In this document: positions 14,678 to 27,791 of the stretch, in pieces
Layout: every line of letters begins with the position of its first letter
How positions within the stretch are numbered: position 1 is the stretch's first letter
Origin: Siphlonurus alternatus
Taxonomy: Eukaryota > Arthropoda > Insecta > Ephemeroptera > Siphlonuridae
Assembly: GCA_949825025.1 (NCBI GenBank)
Contig: OX463786.1
Location: forward strand, 9,597,094-9,661,093
Length of the DNA: 64,000 bases
Direction of reading: 5' to 3'
Made by a program: the position numbers and the translations under genes
The notes under the pieces: generated by a model
Database searches by the model: none
Told to the model about the DNA's origin: nothing
What the model saw: only the letters and a program-made list of their open reading frames with translations

Positions 14678-14904
14678 ACCTGATGTGTTTAAACCATAAC
14701 ATCTCTATATATTAGTCCTGTATACTGTATTGGATGACCAAAGACATCCTGAAATCTTTGAGCATTTCTATCTGGAATATGGTTTCCATGGATTCCTCAC
14801 TTTTGGTTGTATTTGACTATTTGTCCGATTTCAAATGAATATGAAATTTCCAAAATGGGGTTCTGGGATTTCCATAAATTTTATGAACAAAATTTTAACA
14901 TTAA

Positions 14905-15150
14905 GGGTAAGATAACGCCACGAATGTTAAAAAGAAAAAAAAAAATACCACACAAAAATTTAGAAAGGGAGTTCCATTTCTCTATGTTAAATTAGTCAAC
15001 TTTAAAAATTCATAACTCAAAAACTAGATCGTATTTGTACACCTGATATTTTAGCTACTTATAGGGGGTGTATTATAGAGGAGAACATTTTATTTTTTTT
15101 TCATAATTTTTGTGAGGATTTTTTTTAACATTGGTGGCGTTACCTTACTC
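14905..15150. mobile_element. Deleted copy of the subfamily B palindrome MITE
   Basis: Starts GGGTAAGATAACGCCACGA after TTAA (14901-14904) and ends GTTACCTTACTC before TTAT. Part of the left arm is missing, so it is about 100 bp shorter than the 49954-50300 copy. Confidence 0.7.
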
Positions 15151-15159
15151 TTATTAATT

Positions 15160-17180
15160 ACTGAAAGAGTAAAATACAGAATGTAAATTATAACGAATGA
15201 TAATTATAATTTAATATGCTCAATCCTCCATGAAACAAACGTGTTATTTATATTAATTAAATTCTAAAATACTGGTAAATCAAATTAAATGCCATGTTGA
15301 AGAAAGTCTATAGAATATATTCATAATAAATTGGAATATTTACAGATGAATAATTTAATGAAATTATTCCTTTGTAAAATATAAAACAATTGAAATAGAA
15401 AATATCATTTGAAAGAGGAAGATATTGGAAACTAAATTCTATTAAGAATATAAGAAATAACTGTGATCTATTCAAGCAAATGACTTCCTTCTTATAATAT
15501 AAAAAAAATGTATTATTTGTTTAACAGGATTACAAAAGTTTTAAAAAGACTCGACTTTTTATTTATTTTTACTGACAAAAAGGCGGCAAACTATTGAGAT
15601 GCCAATATGAGCTTTTTTTCTCAGCACATTCCAATGTATTTTACACTCAATGCTTCTTTTTTATTTCGCACCCAATAATCTCAAAAGAGCTGCTTTCTTT
15701 TTATTTGCCTCTTTACTTTTTTATCTTATTCCATTTTAGTTTATTTATAAATCAAATACTTTTTTTATTTTGTTAACAGTTTTTTTGGAATTAATTAAAA
15801 TATAAAATTGTAGTGAATTTATACTTAATTATAATTTGTTGCAAAGCACGAAAAACTTGTATATTTGTAAATTTGTTTATGGGAATTTATTGCAGAGGTA
15901 TGTTAGTGTTTTGTGTGAATTTTATGGATCAACAAAAATTTCAATATCATCTCTGCTATTTTTCTCAAAAACGAAGATAAAAATCACCAAAACCTAACAT
16001 TGGTTGAAGCTTGTGGCATAGAACACAAAAATATTCTCTATACACCTTATATAATTATATATTGTACGTACTTATAACTTTCTTCAATGTCGCAATTTGT
16101 AAAATCAGTGGGATTTTTTTCTGAAATCCTGAAATCTATGCAAACGGGAGTTTTTTCGTTTTTATTAGGTGGCTTATAAACGCGTCTAATATTTTTGGTG
16201 AATGCTAACTTGACTTTAAAATCTTTGATTAATTTACTTTACTTATTTTTATTTCATTTCTTTTAAATGATAAAAACAAGTTTAGATAATAATAAATATA
16301 TAACAAATAATTTAATTTTTTAAATTTTCATTCAATTTTGTTACATTCAAGTTCTATTAACAATTTTAATTTTACAAAACATTTATAAATAATAAATTTA
16401 TATTTATGAATTTTGTTGTATATTTAATTTAAAGAATTTCACTTTAAATTTGAAATTACTCTCTCCAAGCATTTGTCAAGTGTCACGTGCAGTTATCATA
16501 GATCCTAGAAGACAAGATCACTTCAAAAATGTAACTAAAAACCTGATTTCACCTCAAAAATGCAACTAAAAGCCTAATTTAAAAATACATATTTAGAAAC
16601 TGTAGTTCATCAAAAAATTCTAATTGCAATTATATAATTATGAAAGAAGTGTCCTCGCCTGCATTAGCATTAATCAATTAAATGAAAATTTAATCATATT
16701 CTTGTTTTACTGAAATACGAACCCTAAAATTTTGATTTAAATAATTTAGATTAATCACCTCTATATTTTATTATTAGCAAAATCAAATTTTCCTTCCATT
16801 TAAATTTAAAATTTCCCTTCAAACGTAATATATATCAATTGTAAGAAATATTATAACTCAAATCTTATATCTAAAGATATTTCAATTTTCCAGTCATACA
16901 AAAAATATATCACTACAAAATATTAATGAGATAATATATTTGAATTCATTATTAAAAATCCTCCCTTAACGCTCACTTACACATGACTATGACCAATTTA
17001 ATTGAAAACAATATGCTGTACAACATGTCATATACTTGTCACAAAATCATCCCCCTTATATCTTTGAAATGAACATTCTATAGTCTGCTCAAGTTGAACT
17101 AAAGCAATGACATTTATCACAGAGTAAAGTATCATTACTTAACATACTGCATGTATATACGCAGGGGGTGGTCTATAATA
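15160..17180. other. AT-rich stretch without a gene
   Basis: Nothing beyond low-complexity sequence was recognised. Confidence 0.6.
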
Positions 17181-17185
17181 GTCCC

Positions 17186-17188
<3 letters not shown>

Positions 17189-17265
<77 letters not shown>
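17189..17265. repeat. (CT)n microsatellite
   Basis: Pure CT run of about 76 bp. Confidence 0.95.
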
Positions 17266-17268
<3 letters not shown>

Positions 17269-18080
17269 TATAAATACAGTATAGCCAATTGGCCATGCAT
17301 TAATTCAAACTCTGTATTGTAATCATTTTAATACTAAACCCCTCTTCTTTGGTCTTTTATTTTTACTCCCTCTATCTGTATTTTTATATAGCAACATTTT
17401 TATTTTAATCTACCCTCTTATAAATACAAAGAATTTTAATACAACATTCTTGCCTTTTAACATTATAACTTTTTTTTCATCCCCTTCATATTATTTTTTC
17501 TTCTTTATAGGTTTTTACTTTGAACTATTGAAAAAAAAATAACTTCTTTGTCATTATCGTATTTTATTATTATTTAAAAAAATATTATTTAATTATTATT
17601 TCAAGGATTAAAAAAGAGAGGGGAGATACGTTTACCTTGAGGTAATTTTTAATTCATATCTTATTTTATAATTATGTACTTTAATAAAAAATATCATTTA
17701 ATTGTTATTAGGGTGAATTCTATAATAAGCGAAAAATGCATGTAATGAATTGATATTTTTTAAATATTATACTGGATGCTGCAAACTATAACAACTTAAA
17801 ATCAAGGTAAAATATGCTTTTTTGTACTATATATTGATTTATAATATCAAGTAGACACACAGGATTATGATATAACAACATTTTACACCATGAATTTAGG
17901 ACTTCAAATAAATATTTACAAAATTGGGAGTCTTTATTTCTTCATCTCTCTGAGCTGCAGCTTCATGCAAAAAATTAGGCGGGATTGAAGAAAATGCTGT
18001 CCTGATGGAGGAATACATACAGATACTTCAATATATTTAATATTATGTATCGAAAATTTAAAAAAAAAATATTTGCCTAA

Positions 18081-18294
18081 AGATGGATTCACATGTCGAT
18101 TTTTATCATGCAACGCGACGCGAATAATGCGCACTTGCTGTAACATTATATCTATTGGTGGCCATATTTGGCGATTAAAAGAAAAAAAGCATCGTAATTA
18201 ACGCGATTCCCGGCGAATTTGCCACCGCATAGGATTTCACACCTTTTGCGTCAAAATCGCGTCGCATCGCCGTTGTCGCCATCTGAATCCGCCG
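18081..18294. mobile_element. PIF/Harbinger-like MITE, copy 2
   Basis: Same family as 9153-9371, same orientation: AGATGGATTCACATGTCGA start, GAATCCGCCG end, TAA on both sides, 214 bp. Shared interior blocks include AATAATGCGCACTTGCTRTAAC. Confidence 0.72.
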
Positions 18295-19592
18295 TAAGAT
18301 TGTCCATTCTTTATAGTTAAATTTTTCATGAACTCACCTTAAATCGAATCTTATTACATCTTTCAAAGCAAAAGAAGTGAGGGTATGAAATAGAAAAAAA
18401 AAAAAAAAAAAACATGCTCAATAAGAGAAATGAAGATGCAATTTTGTATTTCTTTCTTTTTTACCTCAGAAATTGTGCAAAATAGGAGAAAAAGCGTCGC
18501 AAGATTTTTAAACGGGTATATAGTTTTAAAAAAAATTGGAGAGAAATAATAAAAGTTGAAACTTATTTTAACATTATAATAATACATCACAAGTATCAGA
18601 GACCTAAATAAGCAGAAAAGTGTCAATGACCGTATATATACGCTTTCTACACAATAATAATTAACATAAAATATTCAAAATTCCTTATCTTTACAACACA
18701 CTTATATTTTTACCCTTTTTATTTTCAAAAAATATTTTTTTTAAATGTTACTAAAGTCAGATCAGAAACACCGCTTTATAAACACATACAGTAATATTGA
18801 GTATACATATATGTTAATATAGGACAGCTACCCTTGTAAATAGCATGTTGAATAGCGCATGCGGTGGTCTCAGCAGATTCCTACACAATAATCTCAAGGG
18901 GTTTCTGATGCCCGCTTTTATACTGTTAGTAAAACCGCTATATATATAGTTGTGGTTTTAGATAGGGGAGATTATATAACAATATTAGTACGTTACAATA
19001 ATACAGCTAATGATATTAAAAACGTTACCGTTATCAAATTATCATTAGAAAAGGTAAATATTAATATTTTAACATTTCATAGTTTACCTTATAAAAAGAG
19101 CACATACTAATTTTATTTTCCTGTACCTTATATACTATACAATTTTGACTCAAAAATTTAATTTCAAAATGTTCCATATGTTACTTAACTTTAGTCAACA
19201 CGATTGTAATTTGATTTCTTCTCTTTTTTGCTTTGTTCATCACTGCATTCAGTGCATTAGTTAATTAATTTTATGCAGACTGTCAAAAGTATTTTTGGTA
19301 AACCAAATGAAGCTATTATAACGGTGAATATTTGTTTCGTTCAATATTTTTGAGGAAAATTTTAAATTTATAAAAAAAAGAGTAATACTTAACATTTTTA
19401 ACGCTTATAAAATTTTGGAAGTTGAATATTTTTTCCATAAGAAAATAAAATTAATTTATTATTATATATTTTATATTAATATTTAAATAATTAACAAACA
19501 ACTATATAATTATGTAATGCATTAAATGTTGTTGTTTTTTTAATTATAACTAAATTAAATTGATTTACTTATAAAAACACTCCTAGTTTAAA

Positions 19593-19598
19593 TTTATT
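19593..19598 (-). terminator. AATAAA polyadenylation signal of the His-rich gene
   Basis: The plus strand reads TTTATT, so the minus strand has AATAAA 84 nt beyond the stop codon. In AT-rich DNA this motif is common by chance. Confidence 0.4.
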
Positions 19599-19681
19599 AT
19601 AAGTACGAATTAATGAACGAAATGGTTTCATTACTTTTTGTAGAAATTGATAAATTAGCAAAGAATTTTTTTTTTTTTTGC

Positions 19682-20248
19682 TTATTCAATAATTACACCA
19701 TGCTCTTTATGATAACCTGGAAAATGGATAGCATCATTAACTTTATGATTTACATGATAAACTTGACCTATATTTCTCATGGGTTGAATGACCTCATGAC
19801 CTTGAATATGACTTTGAGGGTCAATGAACTTAACATTAGGATGACCTTCAAAATGGACTCCATGATGACCTCCAGGATTTATAAACATTTCATGACGGTC
19901 CATATTGTTTCTAGCATGAATATGATCACCAACTTGACGTTGATAATAAGCATGTGCACCATGATCAGATGGAATATGACCTCTAGAATGACCTCCAGGA
20001 TGGTGACCTCCTGCATGACCTCTTACAGAAACAGTTCTTTTATGTCTCAATTTGTGATTCAAAATATCACTTTCTTTCATAAACAATGGTGGTTCAAATT
20101 TAATTAACTCTTCAGCATGGGGAGTTTTTAAAATATGTTCATTTTGTAAATTATTATCACTTTTAATTTCCAAGTTTTCCATTACTCTTGAGGTTCCTGC
20201 GACGGTGAGGATGAAACACAAGTAAAGTAGAACAACTTGGAGTAAATT
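19682..20248 (-). CDS. His-rich precursor exon 2
   Basis: 188 codons plus stop. It starts directly after a pyrimidine-rich acceptor and has no ATG before residue 23 of the exon, which is why an upstream exon is needed. Confidence 0.72.
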   Translation of the reverse strand, partial: NLLQVVLLYLCFILTVAGTSRVMENLEIKSDNNLQNEHILKTPHAEELIKFEPPLFMKESDILNHKLRHKRTVSVRGHAGGHHPGGHSRGHIPSDHGAHAYYQRQVGDHIHARNNMDRHEMFINPGGHHGVHFEGHPNVKFIDPQSHIQGHEVIQPMRNIGQVYHVNHKVNDAIHFPGYHKEHGVIIE

Positions 20249-20969
20249 CTGTAACAAATGTGAAAAAATAAGTCATTAATATTTAATAAGAACTTAATTA
20301 AAAATTATCCAATTTCAGAAAATATTCAATACGATTGATATAAATTAACAATTTTCGTTATATCATTTTGATATGTTTTTTTATATTTCATAATATTTTT
20401 TATTCGTGTACATGGCATATCATTGGTTAGAGTTAGAATAAGGTAAAAAAAAACTCCCCGATTCATTCTTACATATATATATCTTGTTATTTTATTGTGA
20501 TCTTCAAGATTTGAATAATAATAAATTTACTTGCATGCAGTATATACTTGTAAACACAACATCATAAAAATGCAAGCACTTTGAAGGAATGACAAAATAT
20601 AATATTTCTAAAATCTGAATATAATTATCATACTTTGCCTTCATCACAATGAAATCCTTTTTTCTAAATGGTATGCTGTATAATTTGTTTAATTACTATT
20701 TATTTATTTTTTTTTATTCCATCCAAATTACAAAAGAAAAATACAAGTAAAAAGGATGAGGATTACCAGAAAAGCACCAAAGGCACTATTTCACTAATGT
20801 GGCTGATACCCTCAACTATAATTAAATTTAACAGCTATCATACTAGCTATACATTATATACAATTCATAATAACTAATTTACAATAAATCAGTCTATGCC
20901 TATAAAAGTCATGCTAATTTTAATTTAAAAATACATTACCTGTTTATTGTACTTCATATTCATTACCAT
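19682..20969 (-). CDS. Secreted His/Gly-rich precursor with furin-type site, two exons
   Basis: On the minus strand, exon 1 is 20969-20940 (ATG to CAG, donor GTAATG) and exon 2 is 20248-19682 (acceptor TTTGTTACAG, stop TAA), joining in phase 0 into 198 residues. Residues 11-30 (NLLQVVLLYLCFILTVAGTS) form a clear signal-peptide core. An acidic spacer of about 50 residues leads to KLRHKR at 76-81, a canonical proprotein-convertase site. The remaining 117 residues hold 21 histidines and many glycines (GHAGGHHPGGH, NPGGHHGVHFEGHP) and no cysteine. This architecture suits a processed secreted peptide, for example metal-binding, antimicrobial or extracellular-matrix; I do not recognise the family and assign no function. 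AATAAA lies 84 nt past the stop. A long plus-strand open frame here is an antisense shadow. Confidence 0.72.
20940..20969 (-). CDS. His-rich precursor exon 1 (10 codons)
   Basis: On the minus strand it encodes MVMNMKYNKQ, with three in-frame ATGs, followed by the donor GTAATG. It was found by looking upstream for an ATG exon in phase with exon 2; the basic stretch just before the hydrophobic core supports it as the signal-peptide n-region. Confidence 0.6.
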
Positions 20970-21035
20970 GGCATACAAAACGTCTGCACTACTATGTTTA
21001 TATGAAGAACTGCATGCAATAAGAAACGCAGTGTC

Positions 21036-21049
21036 AATATAAAATATAC
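21036..21049 (-). promoter_or_regulatory. Possible TATA element of the His-rich gene
   Basis: The minus strand reads TATATTTTATATTG about 70 nt before the ATG, a reasonable distance. The base composition makes chance matches frequent. Confidence 0.22.
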
Positions 21050-22941
21050 ACAGTATTATTTGCTGACAAATGTAACATGCTGCAATTTTGTTTCATGTAA
21101 GCTTTTATTCACCCAAGTTGCCGATTAAGTATTTAAGTATTAGTGTTTATGATTATTATACATAAAATGATTGTGAATTATATACCAGTTTCAATTATTG
21201 GCGCAAAATGTATTTGAGAAATATAATATATAATAAATAACATTATAAGTATTATATAAAAGAATTTTGCAAAATATTTTATGAATGTTTAGTTTTTTAA
21301 ATTAAATTTATAATTTAAATAAAATTTAAAAAAAATATATTTTGTCATGTGTAAATTAACAATTAATGATATAAAACAATTATATATTTTTTTAAAATAC
21401 TTTTGATTTAATATTTATAAATTTTATTACTTTCATGCAGTTTTGCACTCGTAAAAACACTCGTCAAAACAGTGAATTGTTTACAATATTCATTAAATCC
21501 ATTGCAGCATTATACACAGATTTCAATGAGTTTGGATACAAATGATTTATGAATATGTCTCAAACCTATAACATGTAACAATTTCCACGTATCATATAAT
21601 CCTATGTAAGGATTAATTAAAATATATAATTAATTATACCCGTGCATATTATATATATTATAAAATATACACATGAATTTTTATGTTTATTAGCACATTA
21701 AACACATTAAATTATTCCATTATTGACAAATTATTTAATATGTTTAATAAAACAAAAACAATTAAGATGTACATGAACCATAACACTGCAAACTTTGCTT
21801 TCTGCTGATCTGTGAACATCTTGTTTCTACAAAGTTTCACGAAAAAAAAAATTCTTTTCAATAATATTTTTACTCTTTTGGCCATTTAGCGTATAAAAAA
21901 TGAACTTTTTACTTAATTTAATTTTCGTCTTTATTATCAAAATTGTAAAATGTTAAATTAATGTCTATGTTACGTTAAATCTAAATATAATTTATTTAAC
22001 GTCTTAACTACCCCCACTACTTTACGGACACCCTTTTAAATAATATTCCTAATATTTTCTATATTTTATTTAACATTTAACATATATTTTTACATTTTCA
22101 ACCTAAATATTGTCGAGATGGAATAGCTAGGTCACAGCCATCTCTTTAGAGATGTGGTAGATGGAATAGCCAGGTCTTCTGACCAAGATATGAAGAAGGT
22201 TCTAACAATGTCATATTTAAAAGCACGTCGAGTCAGGATCTAAAATTTATACCTCAGCATTGACATGATGTCTATTTTCTCTTTTTTAACGTCCTTATTT
22301 TGGCAGAGATTAAAAACCTTTGTATACTTAGAATTGTAAAGATCTTGGCGAGACATATTGTCAACTAATGAGGTCATTGAACTGTCGGTGACATCAAAAT
22401 GGCGCCAGTTCAGACATATGTGACAAGGGATGATTTTACCGTAGGTCTGTTGTGTTAACAAAAGTCAACTCTTCCATATTGTGAAAAAAATACAGAGAAG
22501 ATTCAAAAGATAATCCTTTTTTTTTTTTTAAATTGATGTGAATATGATAATATTCTTAATTAACTGCTTCGTCAATCGCGTTCAATAGGAAAGAAATTTG
22601 TTTATTTTGCAATTTTTCTAAACCATATACCCTATTATTATTTTATTAATAATTATTTATATAACATTGTCATATTACAACAGTGTATACATATTTATGT
22701 AGCTTATTTAATATTTTTAAATGCGAGAATGATCCAATGCTAAGAATACTCCATCAACTTAAATTTTTTTATCGTTTCTGAATTTAAAAAAATAAATAAT
22801 TTAATTATATATTGTACATGTTACACGCTAAAAACAATTATGAATTAAAATAAATTTTAACACATAAAACATTACAAATAAACATTAAAATTTTATTTTT
22901 AAAAAAATTAAACAAAATATTGCATCAAAATTTCGATTTAA

Positions 22942-23351
22942 GGGCAATGGGTGTAGCACCGGTAGCTGGCAACACTGACGTATCTTCACCATGTTAATTT
23001 TTTATCATTGCTCCTCAGAGTAATTTTTATGCTAGAGCTAAGCTGATTGCTGTAGTATCAAGATAATTATTAGCCCAAGTGCACAATTTGGCTAAATAAA
23101 GCCTGATTTAAAGAAAAGTATTTTTTAGAAATTTTTTAAATTTACATGCATTTTTCTAACATATAAAAAAAATAATTTTCTTTAAATCAGGCTTTATTTA
23201 GCCAAATTGTGCACTTGGGCTACTAATTATCTTGATATTACAGCAATCAGCTTAGCTCTAGCATAAAAATTACTCCGAGGAGCGGAGATGAAAAATTAAC
23301 ATGGTGAAGATACGTCAGTGTTGCCAACTACCGGTGCTACACCCAATGCCC
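22942..23351. mobile_element. 410-bp TTAA-flanked foldback MITE, copy 1 (intact)
   Basis: Two inverted arms of about 180 bp around a short AT-rich centre, flanked by TTAA at 22938-22941 and 23352-23355. The outer arm reads GGGCAATGGGTGTAGCACCG. No coding capacity. The TTAA target is like piggyBac, but the terminal GGG...CCC orientation is opposite to the usual piggyBac end, so the superfamily is left open. Confidence 0.9.
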
Positions 23352-24527
23352 TTAATGGTGTTGAAGATTACATTGAAACTACCCCCATCTATTGACGAGG
23401 GAGGTTTTCAGTGCAAAGAACTGTACTTAATATAATGCACCTTTGTCGTTACCAACACACATGTCTACCTGTCTAATCTTTCTCTGTGCCACCCACCATC
23501 TCACCACCCACCGAGTCTACTGCCCAATTAGCCGTTAAAGTAAAGAGATAGTCATAAATAATGAGACAGCGAGGGATAGTGTTCCAACTGTCTCACAAAT
23601 TTTTTACACCGACTGTACTATTTAAACCACCCACAATTAGAAAAATTATCCATTAGATATAATATTAGATGAGGTAATTTTAATTTTAAAATATCATACG
23701 AAAATTACATGCACTTAATATGTGTAAAATTTGGATTAGTTGACATATTTTTATATAATATATAAGGTTATCCATATAGGCATTGCATTATAACACAAAC
23801 ATTATTAATTTGTTATAAATAAGTAATGTAGGAAGCGTTTTTTTAATTCCTAAGCATCATGCATCAATCATGCATGCTCAACATGCCTCATTTCATTGTA
23901 TACGTTTTAAAGAAGTATATTATATTATTATTCTTACATCTTGTGTTAACGAGACAAGCGGAAAAAATTTACTATTTTTTTTTTTATTATAATTCCTTTA
24001 TTCATAAAAACAGTTTATGTACAATTTATAAATAATAATCAAATTCAACGAGACAAATTTATACTCTGTAATATAATAATGAAAACGTGTTTAAATTAAA
24101 TTTATAAAATCTATTTATAAATAATTTAAAATTGATACGCATTGTTTAATAATTTTCGAAAGATAAAAAAATATCTAAAATATGATTTTAATAAAGAATA
24201 TATTAAATTTTATTTTAAGTAATTTTTTTTATTTTATTAATAATTTATGAAAAATTAAAATTGTTTATTTTCTATTGTCAGTTAATTGAAAGTAAATGTA
24301 AAGATAATTATTCAGGGTGCAGTAGGAAGCGGCTTAATATTGAAGTCAGGAAATTAGATCTCTCAGCTCTTAAACAATAAACATTTGACCGCCCAGAAAT
24401 GCCGACACTTTCAAGAAAACACGGCGGCCAGCTGTAAATTTGATTAAATAAACATGTCTATAGGACAAGCATTAAATTGCATTAGGAGGCGTTTTATTGC
24501 CCTTATATCTTATAGCTTGATGTGGCG

Positions 24528-24530
<3 letters not shown>

Positions 24531-24571
<41 letters not shown>
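24531..24571. repeat. (CT)n microsatellite
   Basis: Pure CT run of about 40 bp. Confidence 0.92.
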
Positions 24572-24574
<3 letters not shown>

Positions 24575-24928
24575 GTTTTCATAATGGCTAGTTGTGGTAT
24601 ATTTGGTTTATAATGGAAAGAGGCGGATGTTTGATGCAAAGCTTAGGTTTCCAATACACTAACTTACACAATTAGTTTATATTCATTAAGTAATAAAGAA
24701 GGTTTTTTAAACAAATAAAAGATCATGAATTAATAATGAAGAAGAAATATTAAGTCTAAAACTTCTTATTTAAACGTGTAGAAATAGATCAAATACTGCA
24801 GCTTTTTAGTTTAAAATTAAGCTTATTATGCAAAATGTATTAACTGGAAGTAATAAAATATTTTAAAATTGATTTTAAATTTAATGAATTTGTTTTAACT
24901 TCGATTTTATAGTTTACTCTGATAAAGA

Positions 24929-25060
<132 letters not shown>

Positions 25061-25339
25061 TACATGCACAATTTTTATATTTTTTAAAAAATTCGACTCT
25101 ATTCAATCTATCAATTCATGTACATGGCATTCATACACAATATTTTCATGTATGTAATCTTAAAGCATTCCACACGGTATATTTCATCTTTTATTTCGTC
25201 TCTCTTCCTCTTAATAATATTCCTATTATATTTGCATTTTTTTCATTTGAAAAAATTAGCGTTAAATTTCCTCTTATTAATAAAATGTTTAAAAAATATT
25301 GATCCATAAATATCATTCTTTGAGCGAGGAGGAATTGAG

Positions 25340-25890
25340 ATGTGTTTTGAAGGTATAAAAAGACGTAATTAGATTATGATTAAACGTTTTGAAGTTCAAA
25401 CACTATACAGAGGAGTTAAATCTTTCTGCTCCGATAATATTATAAACCATAGCATTTTTTTTTATCTTTTCTCAGTATATCCATTTTATCAAAAATTAAA
25501 GAAATTTATAATACTATTTTCAATCAATTATAATTTCATATTCCAATTTATTTGAAGTTTAAAAAAAATACAAGAGAAAAAATAATGAAATATTTTTCTT
25601 TTGATAAATGTTGCAATTAGATATATATTTTTTTTTGTATTTGCCATTAATAACAGAAGACTATATTGTATTATTGCTTGTTTGTAGACGCTAAATTAAT
25701 TGCTTGTACAGGGAAAAAATACATCAGACATTTATTAGAACGAGGGAGAGGGGGAGTTACATTGGATGACAATTTGATTGGAAATGCTCATCTTTGTCCA
25801 AAATTAGTAATATTTGTATCAATATTTTGTTTTTTATTGGCTGCTGTTGTAACTTTCCTTTATAATTTCACTGAAGAGAATCTGATATAA
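25340..25890 (+). CDS. Candidate small membrane protein, two exons (tentative)
   Basis: The well-supported part is 25688-25890: after the acceptor TTGCTTGTTTGTAG an open frame runs to TAA, encoding KLIACTGKKYIRHLLERGRG, then GVTLDDNLIGNAHLCPKL, a membrane helix VIFVSIFCFLLAAVVTFLY and a short tail with the sequon NFT. It enters with two bases of a split codon. The ATG at 25340-25342 followed by MCFE and a donor (GAAG|GTATAA at 25353) supplies the missing base and would give a 71-residue protein with an intron of 335 bp. Composition is more balanced than the flanks and AATAAA occurs from about 26222. No family recognised. The last exon could equally belong to a longer gene whose other exons are elsewhere. 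Confidence 0.35.
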
Positions 25891-26353
25891 ATATTCTTTT
25901 CCTAATTCCTAGTAGCATTATTGTTTGTAAATTTTTTAATATCGAATATTATCCATTTGAATAATTACAATATCATATTCTCTGTCTGCAATAGGGAGTT
26001 TTATTTTTAGTTTTTTTCATATGTCCTTATATTTTGATTTTTTTGATATTAAATTAAAAATTGTTTTTTAAAGATTATTTGATAAGTTTGCATATTTACG
26101 TAAGTATGTTAGTTTGTTTCTTAAATGTAATATGTATTTAAATCTGTGAAATATAAGAAAACTTACAAGAAAATATATCAGTGTAAAAAATATAAAATGA
26201 AATTAATATTTAATATGAAATTAAATAAATGTTTTAGGATTGAATAAATTATGCTAAATTAAATTGTGTTGTTAAATTATGTAATGTTAATTATATTACT
26301 ATGTTAAGATAAATTGTATACAATATTGGTTATCTTAATAAAATATTAATTTT

Positions 26354-26690
26354 TAACGATTAATCTCAGTTACTTCGGAATCAAAGAATATTTCCCTGCA
26401 AACGAATCGAATGAAATGAATTTTAAAAAATCGAGAATGTTCTGAAACTTAATCGCTTATGGTTTGAGCAAATTCAGTCAGGGAGTTTTCTTACAACAGC
26501 TCCATTTCCGGTTTCCGTCCATAAGGCCAATGTTAAATTTCTACCTTAGTTTTCACAAAACTGATAAGACAGATTCGCTTCAAAATTTGTATGCCACCTA
26601 TTGATGGTGAGTTCTAAGTTCCCTGCAAGTCTTGTTGCATTCAGGCGGTATGATTGCGAGATATCAACCTACTGAGATTCATCATTAAAA
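26354..26690. repeat. Interspersed repeat R1, copy 1
   Basis: About 337 bp nearly identical to 49001-49350, starting TAACGATTAATCTCAGTTAC. Includes TCCATTTCCGGTTTCCGTCC. No recognised superfamily or terminal structure. Confidence 0.8.
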
Positions 26691-27465
26691 ATAAATTTTT
26701 ATAATGCACTGAAACACGGAATTTGTATAGGGTAACCAATATGAAACACACTCATTAACTACTGTTTGTTTGAAAATAAATAATTTCACAATGAAACCGT
26801 AAGAAATAATGAAGGGAGTTTCACAGAGTAGTGCAAGCGTTAATTTATTAATTGCAGAACATTGTTATTTAAATCATATTTAATGCAAATTATTTTTTTA
26901 AAAAAGTCGCACTATATTTTCCAATGTCGTCACTCATTATAAAAACACATTGCAAGATTTTCTAATCGACGTGGGTGGTTCGAACATGTAGAGAAATCTC
27001 CCTGCATCGCTTCACACAGTCAGCCTATCAGTCTGCAGCTAATTGAAATATAGTGTTCGTTTAATTGGATGTGGACCTTTATGATAACCCTAGCACATGA
27101 AATCCATTTGCGTTTATTGCACCTAACATTATTTATTAGTATACAGTTATTATAATTATATTGGATTTTTTTAATAAATGCTCATTGTTTTATTTTATAG
27201 TTAAATGTTTTCTTTTGCAATCTTAAAAAGATTATAAAGCAGAATTAAATGATTAATTCAGATTGTATTTCGATCATAAGCTGTACAGCATAAATTACTG
27301 TTCATTGTTATATAAACATAAAGTACATGGCATACTTATTCCCAATTAAGATCAGTTAAAAATTATAAATTAATTTTAAACTCCCACACCCACTCAACGT
27401 TTAAATTAATTTAAATTTATGAATATCAGTAATCTGGAAAACACATTCCAGAAAAAATAAACAAC

Positions 27466-27791
27466 TACAAAATAAACATGAAAATTTTTTATTGCAGAAA
27501 TGAATAGAGGGTATATACCAAATTATGCTACGCTGAATTTTTTCAGATTTTTTTTAAATAATTTTTAAATAATTATTGAAAGTGCGGCCACGCCCCCTGG
27601 AGGCGTCAATAGGCGTCTCGGTCCTATCCTTTTTATTAAGGATTCAGGGGTGCCAACTGAACTTACAGAACTTTCAATAATTATTTAAAAATAGTTCCAG
27701 GTCTCAAACAAATCTGAAAACATTCAGAGTAGCATAATTTGGTGTGCCCTCTATTCATTTCTGCAATAATTTTTTTTTATTTATGTCCATT
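27466..27791. mobile_element. Foldback MITE (family G relative), copy 2
   Basis: Shares the GGCCACGCCCCCTGGAGGCG centre and inverted arms with 33890-34226. Ends are less well preserved. Confidence 0.68.

Noticed and set aside
19613..20107. 164-codon plus-strand frame rich in Met and Thr
   Set aside because: Antisense shadow of the His-rich secreted precursor, whose minus-strand frame has a signal peptide, processing site and matching splice signals.
22110..22470. Candidate minus-strand exon (frame 22461-22240) in a GC-balanced block
   Set aside because: The frame is moderately protein-like but has no ATG near its start, no convincing splice partner and no recognised domain. The adjacent repeated AGATGGAATAGC suggests repeat DNA.
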